From: Pleodorina starrii
Lineage: Eukaryota; Chlorophyta; Chlorophyceae; Chlamydomonadales; Volvocaceae
DNA: 64,000 nt
Assembly (NCBI GenBank): GCA_030267565.1
Contig: BRXU01000023.1
Span: forward strand, 1,711,001 to 1,775,000
Reading direction: 5' to 3'
The position numbers and the translations under genes were made by a program. The notes beneath the pieces are model-generated. The model worked only from the letters and a program-made list of their open reading frames with translations, had not been told where the DNA came from and ran no database searches. Positions 32,211 through 46,972 of this stretch are shown piece after piece. The first letter of the stretch is position 1. The number at the start of each line of letters is the position of its first letter.

Positions 32211-32235
32211 AGGCCCCCCAAGCCTCCTTAAGCCC
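31890..32235. repeat. C-rich minisatellite bordering the 21-bp satellite
   Basis: Irregular tandem units of about 18-27 bp built from GGGGCCCCCC and CAAGCCCCC. It ends about a dozen bases before the first 21-bp satellite monomer. The unit length and sequence differ from the satellite, so it is a separate array. Confidence 0.85.
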
Positions 32236-35200
32236 CCGTGCCCCCGTGCCAGACCCGTAGACCCACGGGCCAGCCCCGTAGATCCACGGGCCAGACCCGT
32301 AGACCCACGTGCCAGACCCGTAGACCCATGGCTCAGCCCCGAAGACCCATGGCTCAGCCCCGTAGACCTGCGGGCCAGACCCGTAGACCCATGGCTCAGC
32401 CCCGTAGACCCACGGGCCAGACCCGTAGACCCACGTGCCAGACCCGTAGACCCATGGCTCAGCCCCGTAGACCTGCGGGCCAGACCCGTAGACCCACGGG
32501 CCAGCCCCGTAGATCCACGGGCCAGACCCGTAGACCCACGGGCCAGCCCCGTAGACCCACGGGCCAGACACGTAGACCCATGGCTCAGCCCCGAAGACCC
32601 ACGAGCCAGCCCCGTAGACCCACGAGCCAGCCCCGTAGATCCACGGGCCAGACCCGTAGACCCACGGGCCAGACCCGTAGACCCACGGGCCAGACCCGTA
32701 GACCCATGGCTCAGCCCCGTAGACCTGCGGGCCAGACCCGTAGACCCACGGGCCAGCCCCGTAGACCCAAGGGCCAGCCCCGTAGACCCATGGCTCAGCC
32801 CCGTAGACCTGCGGGCCAGACCCGTAGACCCACGGGTCAGCCCCGTAGACCCATGGCTCAGCCCCGTAGACCCACGTGCCAGACCCGTAGAACCACGGGC
32901 CAGACCCGTAGACCCACGTGCCAGACCCGTAGACCTGCGGTCCAGCCCCGTAGACCCACGGCTCAGCCCCGTAGACCCACGGGCCGGACCCGTAGACCCA
33001 CGGGCAAGCCCCGTAGACCCATGGCTCAGCCCCGTAGACCCACGGGCCAGACCCGTAGACCCACGGGCCAGACCCGTAGACCCACGGGCCAGACCCGTAG
33101 ACCCATGGCTCAGCCCCGTAGACCTGCGGGCCAGATCCGTAGACCCATTGGCCAGCCCCGTAGACCCATGGCTCAGCCCCGTAGACCTGCGGGCCAGACC
33201 CGTAGACCCACGGGTCAGCCCCGTAGACCCATGGCTCAGCCCCGTAGACCCACGTGCCAGACCCGTAGAGACACGGGCCAGACCCGTAGACCCACGTGCC
33301 AGACCCGTAGACCTGCGGTCCAGCCCCGTAGACCCATGGCTCAGCCCCGTAGACCTGCGGGCCAGACCCGTAGACCCACGAGCCAGCCCCGTAGAACCAC
33401 GGGCCAGACACGTAGACCCATGGCTCAGCCCCGAAGACCCACGAGCCAGCCCCGTAGACCCACGAGCCAGCCCCGTAGATCCACGGGCCAGACCCGTAGA
33501 CCCACGGGCCAGACCCGTAGACCCACGGGCCAGACCCGTAGACCCATGGCTCAGCCCCGTAGACCTGCGGGCCAGACCCGTAGACCCACGGGCCAGCCCC
33601 GTAGACCCAAGGGCCAGCCCCGTAGACCCATGGCTCAGCCCCGTAGACCTGCGGGCCAGACCCGTAGACCCACGGGTCAGCCCCGTAGACCCATGGCTCA
33701 GCCCCGTAGACCCACGTGCCAGACCCGTAGACCCACGGGCCAGACCCGTAGACCCACGGGCCAGACCCGTAGACCCATGGCTCAGCCCCGTAGACCCACG
33801 GGCCAGCCCCGTAGACCCACGGGCCAGCCCCGTAGACCCACGGGCCAGACCCGTAGACCCATGGCTCAGCCCCGTAGACCCACGGGCCAGACCCGTAGAC
33901 CCACGGGTCAGCCCCGTAGACCTACGGGCCAGCCCCGTAGACCCACGGGCCAGACCCGTAGAACCACGGGCCAGCCCCGTAGAACCACGGGCCAGCCCCG
34001 TAGACCCACGGGCCAGACCCGTTGACCCACAGAAGCGCCCCATAGACACACGGGCCAGCCCCGTAGACCATGGCTCAGCCCCGTAGACCCACGGCTCAGC
34101 CCCGTAGACCCACTTGCCAGACCCGTAGACACATGGCTCAGCCCCGTAGACCCTCGTGCCAGACCCGTAGACCCAGGGGCAAGCCCCGTAGACCCACGTG
34201 CCAGACCCGTAGACCCATGGCTCAGCCACGTAGACCTGCGGGCCAGACCCGTAGACCCACGGGCCAGCCCCGGAGATCCACGGGCCAGACCCGTAGACCC
34301 ACGGGCCAGCCCCGTAGACCCACGGGCCAGACACGTAGACCCATGGCTCAGCCCCGAAGACCCACGAGCCAGCCCCGTAGACCCACGAGCCAGCCCCGTA
34401 GATCCACGGGCCAGACCCGTAGACCCACGGGCCAGACCCGTAGACCCACGGGCCAGACCCGTAGACCCATGGCTCAGCCCCGTAGACCTGCGGGCCAGAC
34501 CCGTAGACCCACGGGCCAGCCCCGTAGACCCAAGGGCCAGCCCCGTAGACCCATGGCTCAGCCCCGTAGACCTGCGGGCCAGACCCGTAGACCCACGGGT
34601 CAGCCCCGTAGACCCATGGCTCAGCCCCGTAGACCCACGTGCCAGACCCGTAGAACCACGGGCCAGACCCGTAGACCCACGTGCCAGACCCGTAGACCTG
34701 CGGTCCAGCCCCGTAGACCCACGGCTCAGCCCCGTAGACCCACGGGCCGGACCCGTAGACCCACGGGCAAGCCCCGTAGACCCATGGCTCAGCCCCGTAG
34801 ACCCACGGGCCAGACCCGTAGACCCACGGGCCAGACCCGTAGACCCACGGGCCAGACCCGTAGACCCATGGCTCAGCCCCGTAGACCTGCGGGCCAGATC
34901 CGTAGACCCATTGGCCAGCCCCGTAGACCCATGGCTCAGCCCCGTAAACCTGCGGGCCAGACCCGTAGACCCACGGGTCAGCCCCGTAGACCCATGGCTC
35001 AGCCCCGTAGACCCACGTGCCAGACCCGTAGAGACACGGGCCAGACCCGTAGACCCACGTGCCAGACCCGTAGACCTGCGGTCCAGCCCCGTAGACCCAT
35101 GGCTCAGCCCCGTAGACCTGCGGGCCAGACCCGTAGACCCACGAGCCAGCCCCGTAGAACCACGGGCCAGACCCGTAGACCCACGTGCCAGACCCGTAGA

Positions 35201-36897
35201 CCCACGGGCCAGACCCGTAGACCCACGGGCCAGACCCGTAGACCCATGGCTCAGCCCCGTAGACCCACGGGCCAGACCCGTAGACCCATGGCTCAGCCCC
35301 GTAGACCTGCTGGCCAGACCCGTAGACCCACGGGCCAGCCCCGTAGATCCACGGGCCAGCCCCGTAGACCCACGGGCCAGACCCGTAGACCCATGGCTCA
35401 GCCCCGTAGACCCACGGGCCAGACCCGTAGACCCACGGGTCAGCCCCGTAGACCTGCGGGCCAGACCCGTAGACCCACGGGCCAGCCCCGTAGATCCACG
35501 GGCCAGACCCGTAGACCCACGGGCCAGCCCCGTAGACCCACGGGCCAGACCCGTAGACCCATGGCTCAGCCCCGAAGACCCACGAGCCAGCCCCGTAGAC
35601 CCACGGGCCAGCCCCGTAGAACCACGTGCCAGACCCGTAGACCCACGTGCCAGACCCGTAGACCCACGGGCCAGACCCGTAGACCCATGGCTCAGCCCCG
35701 TAGACCTGCGGGCCAGACCCGTAGACCCACGGGTCAGCCCCGTAGACCCATGGCTCAGCCCCGTAGACCCACGTGCCAGACCCGTAGACCCACGTGCCAG
35801 ACCCGTAGACCTGCGGTCCAGCCCCGTAGACCCATGGCTCAGCCCCGTAGACCCACGTGCCAGACCCGTAGACCCACGTGCCAGACCCGTAGACCTGCGG
35901 TCCAGCCCCGTAGACCCACGGCTCAGCCCCGTAGATCCACGGGCCAGACCCGCAGACCCACGGGCCGGACCCGTAGACCCACGGGCCAGACCCGTAGACC
36001 CATGGCTCAGCCCCGTAGACCTGCGGGCCAGACCCGTAGACCCACGGGCCAGCCCCGTAGATCCACGGGCCAGACCCGTAGATCCACGGGCCAGACCCGT
36101 AGACCCACGTGCCAGACCCGTAGACCCATGGCCCAGCCCCGTAGACCCACTTGCCAGATCCGTAGACCCACGGATCAGCCCCGTAGACCCACGTGCCAGA
36201 CCCGTAGACCATGGCTCAGCCCCGTAGACCCACGGCTCAGCCCCGTAGACCCACTTGCAGACCCGTAGACACATGGCTCAGCCCCGTAGACCCTCGTGCC
36301 AGACCCGTAGACCCACGGCTCAGCCCCGTAGACCCATGTATCAGCCCCGTAGACCTGCGGGCCAGACCCGTACACCCACAGACCAGCCCCGTAGAGCCAC
36401 GGGCCAGACCCGTAGACCGACGGGCCAGCCCCGTAGACCCAGGGGCAAGACCCGTAGACCCACGGGCCAGACCCGTAGACCCACGGGCCAACCCCGTAGA
36501 CCCACGAGCCAGATCCGTAGACTAACGGTCTTGACCCGTAGACCCATGGCCAGCCCCGTAGACCATGACTCAGCCCCGTAGACCCATGTGCCAGACCCGT
36601 AGACCCACGGGCCAGCCCCGTAGACCCACGAGCCAGACCCGTAGACCCACGTGCCAGACCCGTAGACGCATGGCTCAGCCCCGTAGACCCATGGCTCAGC
36701 CCCGTAGACCTGCGGGCCAGACCCGTAGACCCACGGGCCAGCCCCGTAGACCCAGGGGCAAGACCCGTAGACCCACGGGCCAGACCCGTAGACCCACGGG
36801 CCAGCCCCGTAGACCCGCAGGCCAGACCCGTAGACCCACGTGCCAGACCCGTAGACACACGGGCCAGCCCCGTAGACACACGGGCCAGCCCCGTAGA

Positions 36898-39000
36898 CTA
36901 ATGGGCCAGCCCCGTACACCCACGGGCCAGCACCGTAGACCCAGGGGCCAGACCCGTAGACCCATGGCTCAGCCCCGCAGACCCACGGATCAGCCCCGTA
37001 GACCCACGTGCCAGACCCGTAGACCCACGGGCCAGCACCGTAGACCCAGGGGACAGACCCGTAGACCCACTAGCCAGCCCCGTAGAACTACGGGTAAGAC
37101 CCGTAGACCCACGTGCCAGACCCGTAGACCCATGGGCCAGCCCCGTAGACCTGCGGGCCAGACCCGTGGACCCACGGGCCAGACCCGTTGACCCACAGAC
37201 CAGCCCCGTAGATCCACGGGCCAGACCCGTAGACCCACTTGCCAGACCCGTAGACCCATGGCCCAGCCCCGTAGACCCACGTGCCAGACCAGTAGACCCA
37301 CGGGCCAGCCCCGTAGACCCAGGGGCCAGACCCGTAGACCCATGGCTCAGCCCCGCAGACCCACGGCTCAGCCCCGTAGACCCACGTGCAAGACCCGTAG
37401 ACCTACGGGCCAGCCCCGTAGACCCACGTGCCAGACCCGTAGACCCACGGGCCAGCCCCGTAGACCCGCAGGCCAGACCCATAGACCTGCGGGCCAGACC
37501 CGTAGACCCACTAGCCAGCCCCGTAGACCTACGGGCCAGCCCCGTAGACCCACGGGCCAGACCCGTAGAACCACGGGCCAGCCCCGTAGAACCACGGGCC
37601 AGCCCCGTAGACCCACGGGCCAGACCCGTTGACCCACAGAAGCGCCCCATAGACACACGGGCCAGCCCCGTAGACCATGGCTCAGCCCCGTAGACCCACG
37701 GCTCAGCCCCGTAGACCCACTTGCCAGACCCGTAGACACATGGCTCAGCCCCGTAGACCCTCGTGCCAGACCCGTAGACCCAGGGGCAAGCCCCGTAGAC
37801 CCACGGGCCAGACCCGTAGACGCATGGCTCAGCCCTGTAGACCCATGTCTCAGCCCCGTAGACCTGCGGGCCAGACCCGTAGACCCACAGACCAGCCCCG
37901 TAGATCCACGGGCCAGACCCGTAAACCCAAGTGCCAGACCCGTAGACCCATGGCTCAGCCCCGTAGACCTGCGGGCCAGACCCGTAGACCCACAGACCAG
38001 CCCCGTAGAGCCACGGGCCAGACCCGTAGACCCAGGGGCCAGCCCCGTAGACCCACGTGCCAGACCCGTAGACGCATGGCTCAGCCCCGTAGACCCATGG
38101 CTCAGCCCCGTAGAGCCACGGGCCAGACCCGTAGACCCACGGGCCAGCCCCGTAGACCCGCAGGCCAGACCCGTAGACCCACATGCCAGACCCGTAGACA
38201 CACGGGCCAGCCCCGTAGACACACGGGCCAGCCCCGTAGACTAATGGGCTTGTCCCGCAGATCCATGGCTCAGCCCCGTAGACCATGGCGCAGCCCCGTA
38301 GACCCATGTGCCAGACCCGCATACCTGCGGGCAAGACCCGTAGACCCATGAGCCAGACCCGTAGACCCACGGGCCAGCCCCGTAGACCCACGAGCCAGAC
38401 CCGTAGACCCACGGGCCAGCCCCGTAGACCCACAGGCCAGCCCCGTAGACCCACGTGCCAGCCCCGTAGACTCACGGGCCAGCCCCGTAGACCCAGGGGC
38501 AAGACCCGTAGACCCACGGGCCAGCCCCGTAGACTAACGGGCTTGACCCGTAGACCCATGGCTCAGCCCCGTAGACCATGGCTCAGCCCCGTAGACCCAT
38601 GGCTCAACCTCGTAGACCCACGGGCCAGACCCGTAGACGCATGGCTCAGCCCCGTAGACCCGCAGGCCAGACCCGTAGAGCCACGGGCCAGACCCGTAGA
38701 CCCACGGGCCAGCCCCGTAGACCCAGGGGCAAGACCCGTAGACCCACGGGCCAGCCCCGTAGACCCGCAGGCCAGACCCGTAGACCCACGTGCCAGACCC
38801 GTAGACACACGGGCCAGACCCGTAGACACACAGGCCAGCCCCGTAGACACACGGGCCAGCCCCGTAGACCCACAGGCCAGCCCCGTAGACCCACGTGCCA
38901 GACCCGTAGACTCACGGGCCAGCCCCGTAGACCCAGGGGCAAGACCCGTAGACCCACGGGCCAGCCCCGTAGACTAACGGGCTTGACCCGTAGACCCATG
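36898..39000. repeat. Satellite higher-order block, copy 1
   Basis: This block has rare markers: an irregular GTTGACCCACAGAAGCGCCC segment near 37627, CTAATGGGCTTGTCC near 38239 and CTAACGGGCTTGACC near 38533 and 38974. The same order recurs at 44870-46972 (offset exactly 7,972 bp) and, with a deletion of about 147 bp (seven monomers), at 59890-61845. Only a few single-base differences were seen between copies 1 and 2. Confidence 0.85.
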
Positions 39001-40195
39001 GCTCAGCCCCGTAGACCATGGCTCAGCCCCGTAGACTCATGGCTCAACCCCGTAGACCCACGTGCCAGACCCGTAGACCCGCGGGCCAGACCCGTAGACC
39101 CACAAAACAGCCCCGTAGACCCATGGCCCAGCCCCGTAGACCCACGTGCCAGACCCGTAGACCCATGGCTCAGCCCCGTAGACCCATGGCTCAGACCCGT
39201 AGACCTGCGGGCCAGATCCGTAGACCCAAGGGCCAGCCCCGTAGATCAACGGGCCAGACCCGTAGATAGACCCACGTGCAAGACCCGTAGACCCATGGCT
39301 CAGCCCCGTAGACCCACGTGCCAGACCCGTAGACTCACGGGCCAGCCCCGTAGACCTACGGGCCAGCCCCTTAGACCCACTTGCCAGACCCGTAGACCCA
39401 TGGCTCAGCCCAGTAGACCCACATGCCAGCCCCGTAGACCCACAGGCCAGCCCCGTAGACCCATGGCTCAGCCTCGTAGACCTGCGGGCCAGACCCGTAG
39501 ACCCACGGGCCAGCCCCGTAGACCCACGAGCCAGACCCGTAGACCCACGGGCCAGACCCGTAGACCCACAGGCCAGCCCCGTAGACCTGCGGGCCAGACC
39601 CGTAGACCCACGGGCCAGCCCCGTAGACCCAAGGGCCAGCCCCGTAGACCCATGGCTCAGCCCCGTAGACCTGCGGGCCAGACCCGTAGACCCACGGGTC
39701 AGCCCCGTAGACCCATGGCTCAGCCCCGTAGACCCACGTGCCAGACCCGTAGAACCACGGGCCAGACCCGTAGACCCACGTGCCAGACCCGTAGACCTGC
39801 GGTCCAGCCCCGTAGACCCACGGCTCAGCCCCGTAGACCCACGGGCCGGACCCGTAGACCCACGGGCAAGCCCCGTAGACCCATGGCTCAGCCCCATAGA
39901 CCCACGGGCCAGACCCGTAGACCCACGGGCCAGACCCGTAGACCCACGGGCCAGACCCGTAGACCCATGGCTCAGCCCCGTAGACCTGCGGGCCAGATCC
40001 GTAGACCCATTGGCCAGCCCCGTAGACCCATGGCTCAGCCCCGTAGACCCACGGGCCAGCCCCGTAGACCCAGGGGCAAGACCCGTAGACCCACGGGCCA
40101 GACCCGTAGACCCACGGGCCAACCCCGTAGACCCACGTGCCAGACCCGTAGACTAACGGTCTTGACCGGTAGGCCCATGGCCAGCCCCGTAGACC

Positions 40196-42413
40196 ATGAC
40201 TCAGCCCCGTAGACCCATGTGCCAGACCCGTAGACCCACGGGCCAGCCCCGTAGACCCACGGGCCAGACCCGTAGACCCACGTGCCAGACCCGTAGACCT
40301 GCGGTCCAGCCCCGTAGACCCATGGCTCAGCCCCGTAGACCTGCGGGCCAGACCCGTAGACCCACGAGCCAGCCCCGTAGAACCACGGGCCAGACCCGTA
40401 GACCCACGTGCCAGACCCGTAGACCCACGGGCCAGACCCGTAGACCCACGGGCCAGACCCGTAGACCCACGGCTCAGCCCCGTAGACCCACGGGCCAGAC
40501 CCGTAGACCCATGGCTCAGCCCCGTAGACCTGCTGGCCAGACCCGTAGACCCACGGGCCAGCCCCGTAGATCCACGGGCCAGCCCCGTAGACCCACGGGC
40601 CAGACCCGTAGACCCATGGCTCAGCCCCGTAGACCCACGGGCCAGACCCGTAGACCCACGGGTCAGCCCCGTAGACCTGCGGGCCAGACCCGTAGACCCA
40701 CGGGTCAGCCCCGTAGACCCATGGCTCAGCCCCGTAGACCCACGTGCCAGACCCGTAGAACCACGGGCCAGACCCGTAGACCCACGTGCCAGACCCGTAG
40801 ACCTGCGGTCCAGCCCCGTAGACCCACGGCTCAGCCCCGTAGACCCACGGGCCGGACCCGTAGACCCACGGGCAAGCCCCGTAGACCCATGGCTCAGCCC
40901 CGTAGACCCACGGGCCAGACCCGTAGACCCACGGGCCAGACCCGTAGACCCACGGGCCAGACCCGTAGACCCATGGCTCAGCCCCGTAGACCTGCGGGCC
41001 AGATCCGTAGACCCATTGGCCAGCCCCGTAGACCCATGGCTCAGCCCCGTAGACCCACGGGCCAGCCCCGTAGACCCAGGGGCAAGACCCGTAGACCCAC
41101 GGGCCAGACCCGTAGACCCACGGGCCAACCCCGTAGACCCACGTGCCAGACCCGTAGACTAACGGTCTTGACCGGTAGACCCATGGCCAGCCCCGTAGAC
41201 CATGACTCAGCCCCGTAGACCCATGTGCCAGACCCGTAGACCCACGGGCCAGCCCCGTAGACCCACGGGCCAGACCCGTAGACCCACGTGCCAGACCCGT
41301 AGACCTGCGGTCCAGCCCCGTAGACCCATGGCTCAGCCCCGTAGACCTGCGGGCCAGACCCGTAGACCCACGAGCCAGCCCCGTAGAACCACGGGCCAGA
41401 CCCGTAGACCCACGTGCCAGACCCGTAGACCCACGGGCCAGACCCGTAGACCCACGGGCCAGACCCGTAGACCCACGGCTCAGCCCCGTAGACCCACGGG
41501 CCAGACCCGTAGACCCATGGCTCAGCCCCGTAGACCTGCTGGCCAGACCCGTAGACCCACGGGCCAGCCCCGTAGATCCACGGGCCAGCCCCGTAGACCC
41601 ACGGGCCAGACCCGTAGACCCATGGCTCAGCCCCGTAGACCCACGGGCCAGACCCGTAGACCCACGGGTCAGCCCCGTAGACCTGCGGGCCAGACCCGTA
41701 GACCCACGGGCCAGCCCCGTAGATCCACGGGCCAGACCCGTAGACCCACGGGCCAGACCCGTAGACCCACGGGCCAGACCCGTAGACCCATGGCTCAGCC
41801 CCGAAGACCCACGAGCCAGCCCCGTAGACCCACGGGCCAGCCCCGTAGAACCACGTGCCAGACCCGTAGACCCACGTGCCAGACCCGTAGACCCACGGGC
41901 CAGACCCGTAGACCCATGGCTCAGCCCCGTAGACCTGCGGGCCAGACCCGTAGACCCACGGGTCAGCCCCGTAGACCCATGGCTCAGCCCCGTAGACCCA
42001 CGTGCCAGACCCGTAGACCCACGTGCCAGACCCGTAGACCTGCGGTCCAGCCCCGTAGACCCACGGCTCAGCCCCGTAGATCCACGGGCCAGACCCGCAG
42101 ACCCACGGGCCGGACCCGTAGACCCACGGGCCAGACCCGTAGACCCATGGCTCAGCCCCGTAGACCTGCGGGCCAGACCCGTAGACCCACGGGCCAGCCC
42201 CGTAGATCCACGGGCCAGACCCGTAGATCCACGGGCCAGACCCGTAGACCCACGTGCCAGACCCGTAGACCCATGGCCCAGCCCCGTAGACCCACTTGCC
42301 AGATCCGTAGACCCACGGATCAGCCCCGTAGACCCACGTGCCAGACCCGTAGACCATGGCTCAGCCCCGTAGACCCACGGCTCAGCCCCGTAGACCCACT
42401 TGCAGACCCGTAG
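40196..42413. repeat. About 1-kb higher-order satellite unit in tandem
   Basis: The stretch beginning at 40196 recurs starting at 41202 (offset 1,006 bp), with the CTAACGGTCTTGACC marker at both 40153 and 41160. Related sequence begins at 51509. The shift of about 48 monomers suggests unequal exchange in register. Confidence 0.75.
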
Positions 42414-44869
42414 ACACATGGCTCAGCCCCGTAGACCCTCGTGCCAGACCCGTAGACCCACGGCTCAGCCCCGTAGACCCATGTATCAGCCCCGTAGACC
42501 TGCGGGCCAGACCCGTACACCCACAGACCAGCCCCGTAGAGCCACGGGCCAGACCCGTAGACCCACGGGCCAGCCCCGTAGACCCAGGGGCAAGACCCGT
42601 AGACCCACGGGCCAGACCCGCAGACCCACGGGCCAACCCCGTAGACCCACGAGCCAGATCCGTAGACTAACGGTCTTGACCCGTAGACCCATGGCCAGCC
42701 CCGTAGACCATGACTCAGCCCCGTAGACCCATGTGCCAGACCCGTAGACCCACGGGCCAGCCCCGTAGACCCACGAGCCAGACCCGTAGACCCACGTGCC
42801 AGACCCGTAGACGCATGGCTCAGCCCCGTAGACCCATGGCTCAGCCCCGTAGACCTGCGGGCCAGACCCGTAGACCCACGGGCCAGCCCCGTAGACCCAT
42901 GGCTCAGCCCCGTAGACCCACGTGCCAGACCCGTAGGGACACGGGCCAGACCCGTAGACCCACGTGCCAGACCCGTAGACCTGCGGTCCAGCCCCGTAGA
43001 CCCATGGCTCAGCCCCGTAGACCTGCGGGCCAGACCCGTAGACCCACGGGCCAGCCCCGTAGACCCACGGGCCAGACCCGTAGACCCACGTGCCAGACCC
43101 GTAGACCCACGGGCCAGACCCGTAGACCCACGGGCCAGACCCGTAGACCCATGGCTCAGCCCCGTAGACCCACGGGCCAGACCCGTAGACCCACGGGCCA
43201 GCCCCGTAGACCCACGGGCCAGCCCCGTAGACCCACGGGCCAGACCCGTAGACCCATGGCTCAGCCCCGTAGACCCACGTGCCAGACCCGTAGACCCACG
43301 GGCCAGCCCCGTAGACCCACGGGCCAGACCCGTAGACCCACGGGCCAGCCCCGTAGACCCACGGGCCAGACCCGTAGACCCACGGGCCAGACCCGTAGAC
43401 CCACGGGCCAGACCCGTAGACCCATGGCTCAGCCCCGAAGACCCACGAGCCAGCCCCGTAGACCCACGGGCCAGCCCCGTAGAACCACGTGCCAGACCCG
43501 TAGACCCACGTGCCAGACCCGTAGACCCACGGGCCAGACCCGTAGACCCATGGCTCAGCCCCGTAGACCTGCGGGCCAGACCCGTAGACCCACGGGTCAG
43601 CCCCGTAGACCCATGGCTCAGCCCCGTAGACCCACGTGCCAGACCCGTAGACCCACGTGCCAGACCCGTAGACCTGCGGTCCAGCCCCGTAGACCCACGG
43701 CTCAGCCCCGTAGATCCACGGGCCAGACCCGCAGACCCACGGGCCGGACCCGTAGACCCACGGGCCAGACCCGTAGACCCATGGCTCAGCCCCGTAGAGC
43801 CACGGGCCAGACCCGTAGACCCACGGGCCAGCCCCGTAGACCCACGGGCCAGACCCGTAGACCCATGGCTCAGCCCCGTAGACCTGCTGGCCAGACCCGT
43901 AGACCCACGGGCCAGCCCCGTAGATCCACGGGCCAGCCCCGTAGACCCACGGGCCAGACCCGTAGACCCATGGCTCAGCCCCGTAGAACCACGGGCCAGA
44001 CCCGTAGACCCACGTGCCAGACCCGTAGACCCACGGGCCAGACCCGTAGACCCACGGGCCAGACCCGTAGACCCATGGCTCAGCCCCGTAGACCTGCTGG
44101 CCAGACCCGTAGACCCACGGGCCAGCCCCGTAGATCCACGGGCCAGCCCCGTAGACCCACGGGCCAGACCCGTAGACCCATGGCTCAGCCCCGTAGACCC
44201 ACGTGCCAGACCCGTAGACCCACGGGTCAGCCCCGTAGACCTGCGGGCCAGACCCGTAGACCCACGGGCCAGCCCCGTAGATCCACGGGCCAGACCCGTA
44301 GACCCACGGGCCAGACCCGTAGACCCACGGGCCAGACCCGTAGACCCATGGCTCAGCCCCGAAGACCCACGAGCCAGCCCCGTAGACCCACGGGCCAGCC
44401 CCGTAGAACCACGTGCCAGACCCGTAGACCCACGTGCCAGACCCGTAGACCCACGGGCCAGACCCGTAGACCCATGGCTCAGCCCCGTAGACCTGCGGGC
44501 CAGACCCGTACACCCACAGACCAGACCCGTAGACCCACGGGCCAGCCCCGTAGACCCATGGGCAAGACCCGTAGACCCACGGGCCAGACCCGTAGACCCA
44601 CGGGCCAACCCCGTAGACCCACGAGCCAGATCCGTAGACGCATGGCTCAGCCCCGTAGACCCATGGCTCAGCCCCGTAGACCTGCGGGCCAGACCCGTAG
44701 ACCCACGGGCCAGCCCCGTAGACCCAGGGGCAAGACCCGTAGACCCACGGGCCAGACCCGTAGACCCACGGGCCAGCCCCGTAGACCCGCAGGCCAGACC
44801 CGTAGACCCACGTGCCAGACCCGTAGACACACGGGCCAGCCCCGTAGACACACGGGCCAGCCCCGTAGA

Positions 44870-46972
44870 CTAATGGGCCAGCCCCGTACACCCACGGGCC
44901 AGCACCGTAGACCCAGGGGCCAGACCCGTAGACCCATGGCTCAGCCCCGCAGACCCACGGATCAGCCCCGTAGACCCACGTGCCAGACCCGTAGACCCAC
45001 GGGCCAGCACCGTAGACCCAGGGGCCAGACCCGTAGACCCACTAGCCAGCCCCGTAGAACTACGGGCGAGACCCGTAGACCCACGTGCCAGACCCGTAGA
45101 CCCATGGGCCAGCCCCGTAGACCTGCGGGCCAGACCCGTGGACCCACGGGCCAGACCCGTTGACCCACAGACCAGCCCCGTAGATCCACGGGCCAGACCC
45201 GTAGACCCACTTGCCAGACCCGTAGACCCATGGCCCAGCCCCGTAGACCCACGTGCCAGACCAGTAGACCCACGGGCCAGCCCCGTAGACCCAGGGGCCA
45301 GACCCGTAGACCCATGGCTCAGCCCCGCAGACCCACGGCTCAGCCCCGTAGACCCACGTGCAAGACCCGTAGACCTACGGGCCAGCCCCGTAGACCCACG
45401 TGCCAGACCCGTAGACCCACGGGCCAGCCCCGTAGACCCGCAGGCCAGACCCATAGACCTGCGGGCCAGACCCGTAGACCCACTAGCCAGCCCCGTAGAC
45501 CTACGGGCCAGCCCCGTAGACCCACGGGCCAGACCCGTAGAACCACGGGCCAGCCCCGTAGAACCACGGGCCAGCCCCGTAGACCCACGGGCCAGACCCG
45601 TTGACCCACAGAAGCGCCCCATAGACACACGGGCCAGCCCCGTAGACCATGGCTCAGCCCCGTAGACCCACGGCTCAGCCCCGTAGACCCACTTGCCAGA
45701 CCCGTAGACACATGGCTCAGCCCCGTAGACCCTCGTGCCAGACCCGTAGACCCAGGGGCAAGCCCCGTAGACCCACGGGCCAGACCCGTAGACGCATGGC
45801 TCAGCCCTGTAGACCCATGTCTCAGCCCCGTAGACCTGCGGGCCAGACCCGTAGACCCACAGACCAGCCCCGTAGATCCACGGGCCAGACCCGTAAACCC
45901 AAGTGCCAGACCCGTAGACCCATGGCTCAGCCCCGTAGACCTGCGGGCCAGACCCGTAGACCCACAGACCAGCCCCGTAGAGCCACGGGCCAGACCCGTA
46001 GACCCAGGGGCCAGCCCCGTAGACCCACGTGCCAGACCCGTAGACGCATGGCTCAGCCCCGTAGACCCATGGCTCAGCCCCGTAGAGCCACGGGCCAGAC
46101 CCGTAGACCCACGGGCCAGCCCCGTAGACCCGCAGGCCAGACCCGTAGACCCACATGCCAGACCCGTAGACACACGGGCCAGCCCCGTAGACACACGGGC
46201 CAGCCCCGTAGACTAATGGGCTTGTCCCGTAGATCCATGGCTCAGCCCCGTAGACCATGGCGCAGCCCCGTATACCCATGTGCCAGACCCGCATACCTGC
46301 GGGCAAGACCCGTAGACCCATGAGCCAGACCCGCAGACCCACGGGCCAGCCCCGTAGACCCACGAGCCAGACCCGTAGACCCACGGGCCAGCCCCGTAGA
46401 CCCACAGGCCAGCCCCGTAGACCCACGTGCCAGCCCCGTAGACTCACGGGCCAGCCCCGTAGACCCAGGGGCAAGACCCGTAGACCCACGGGCCAGCCCC
46501 GTAGACTAACGGGCTTGACCCGTAGACCCATGGCTCAGCCCCGTAGACCATGGCTCAGCCCCGTAGACCCATGGCTCAACCTCGTAGACCCACGGGCCAG
46601 ACCCGTAGACGCATGGCTCAGCCCCGTAGACCCGCAGGCCAGACCCGTAGAGCCACGGGCCAGACCCGTAGACCCACGGGCCAGCCCCGTAGACCCAGGG
46701 GCAAGACCCGTAGACCCACGGGCCAGCCCCGTAGACCCGCAGGCCAGACCCGTAGACCCACGTGCCAGCCCCGTAGACACACGGGCCAGACCCGTCGACA
46801 CACAGGCCAGCCCCGTAGACACACGGGCCAGCCCCGTAGACCCACAGGCCAGCCCCGTAGACCCACGTGCCAGACCCGTAGACTCACGGGCCAGCCCCGT
46901 AGACCCAGGGGCAAGACCCGTAGACCCACGGGCCAGCCCCGTAGACTAACGGGCTTGACCCGTAGACCCATG
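44870..46972. repeat. Satellite higher-order block, copy 2
   Basis: A near-identical copy of 36898-39000. Its second half, from the CTAATGGGCTTGTCC marker (46211) onward, recurs again starting near 47581 and near 49555, so part of the block was amplified twice more locally. Confidence 0.85.

Noticed and set aside
31830..36212. A 1,460-codon minus-strand ORF and many other long ORFs across the satellite
   Set aside because: They arise because the 21-bp monomer lacks stops in five frames. Irregular 20-bp monomers shift the frame, several frames are open at the same place, and no start, intron or domain signals were seen.
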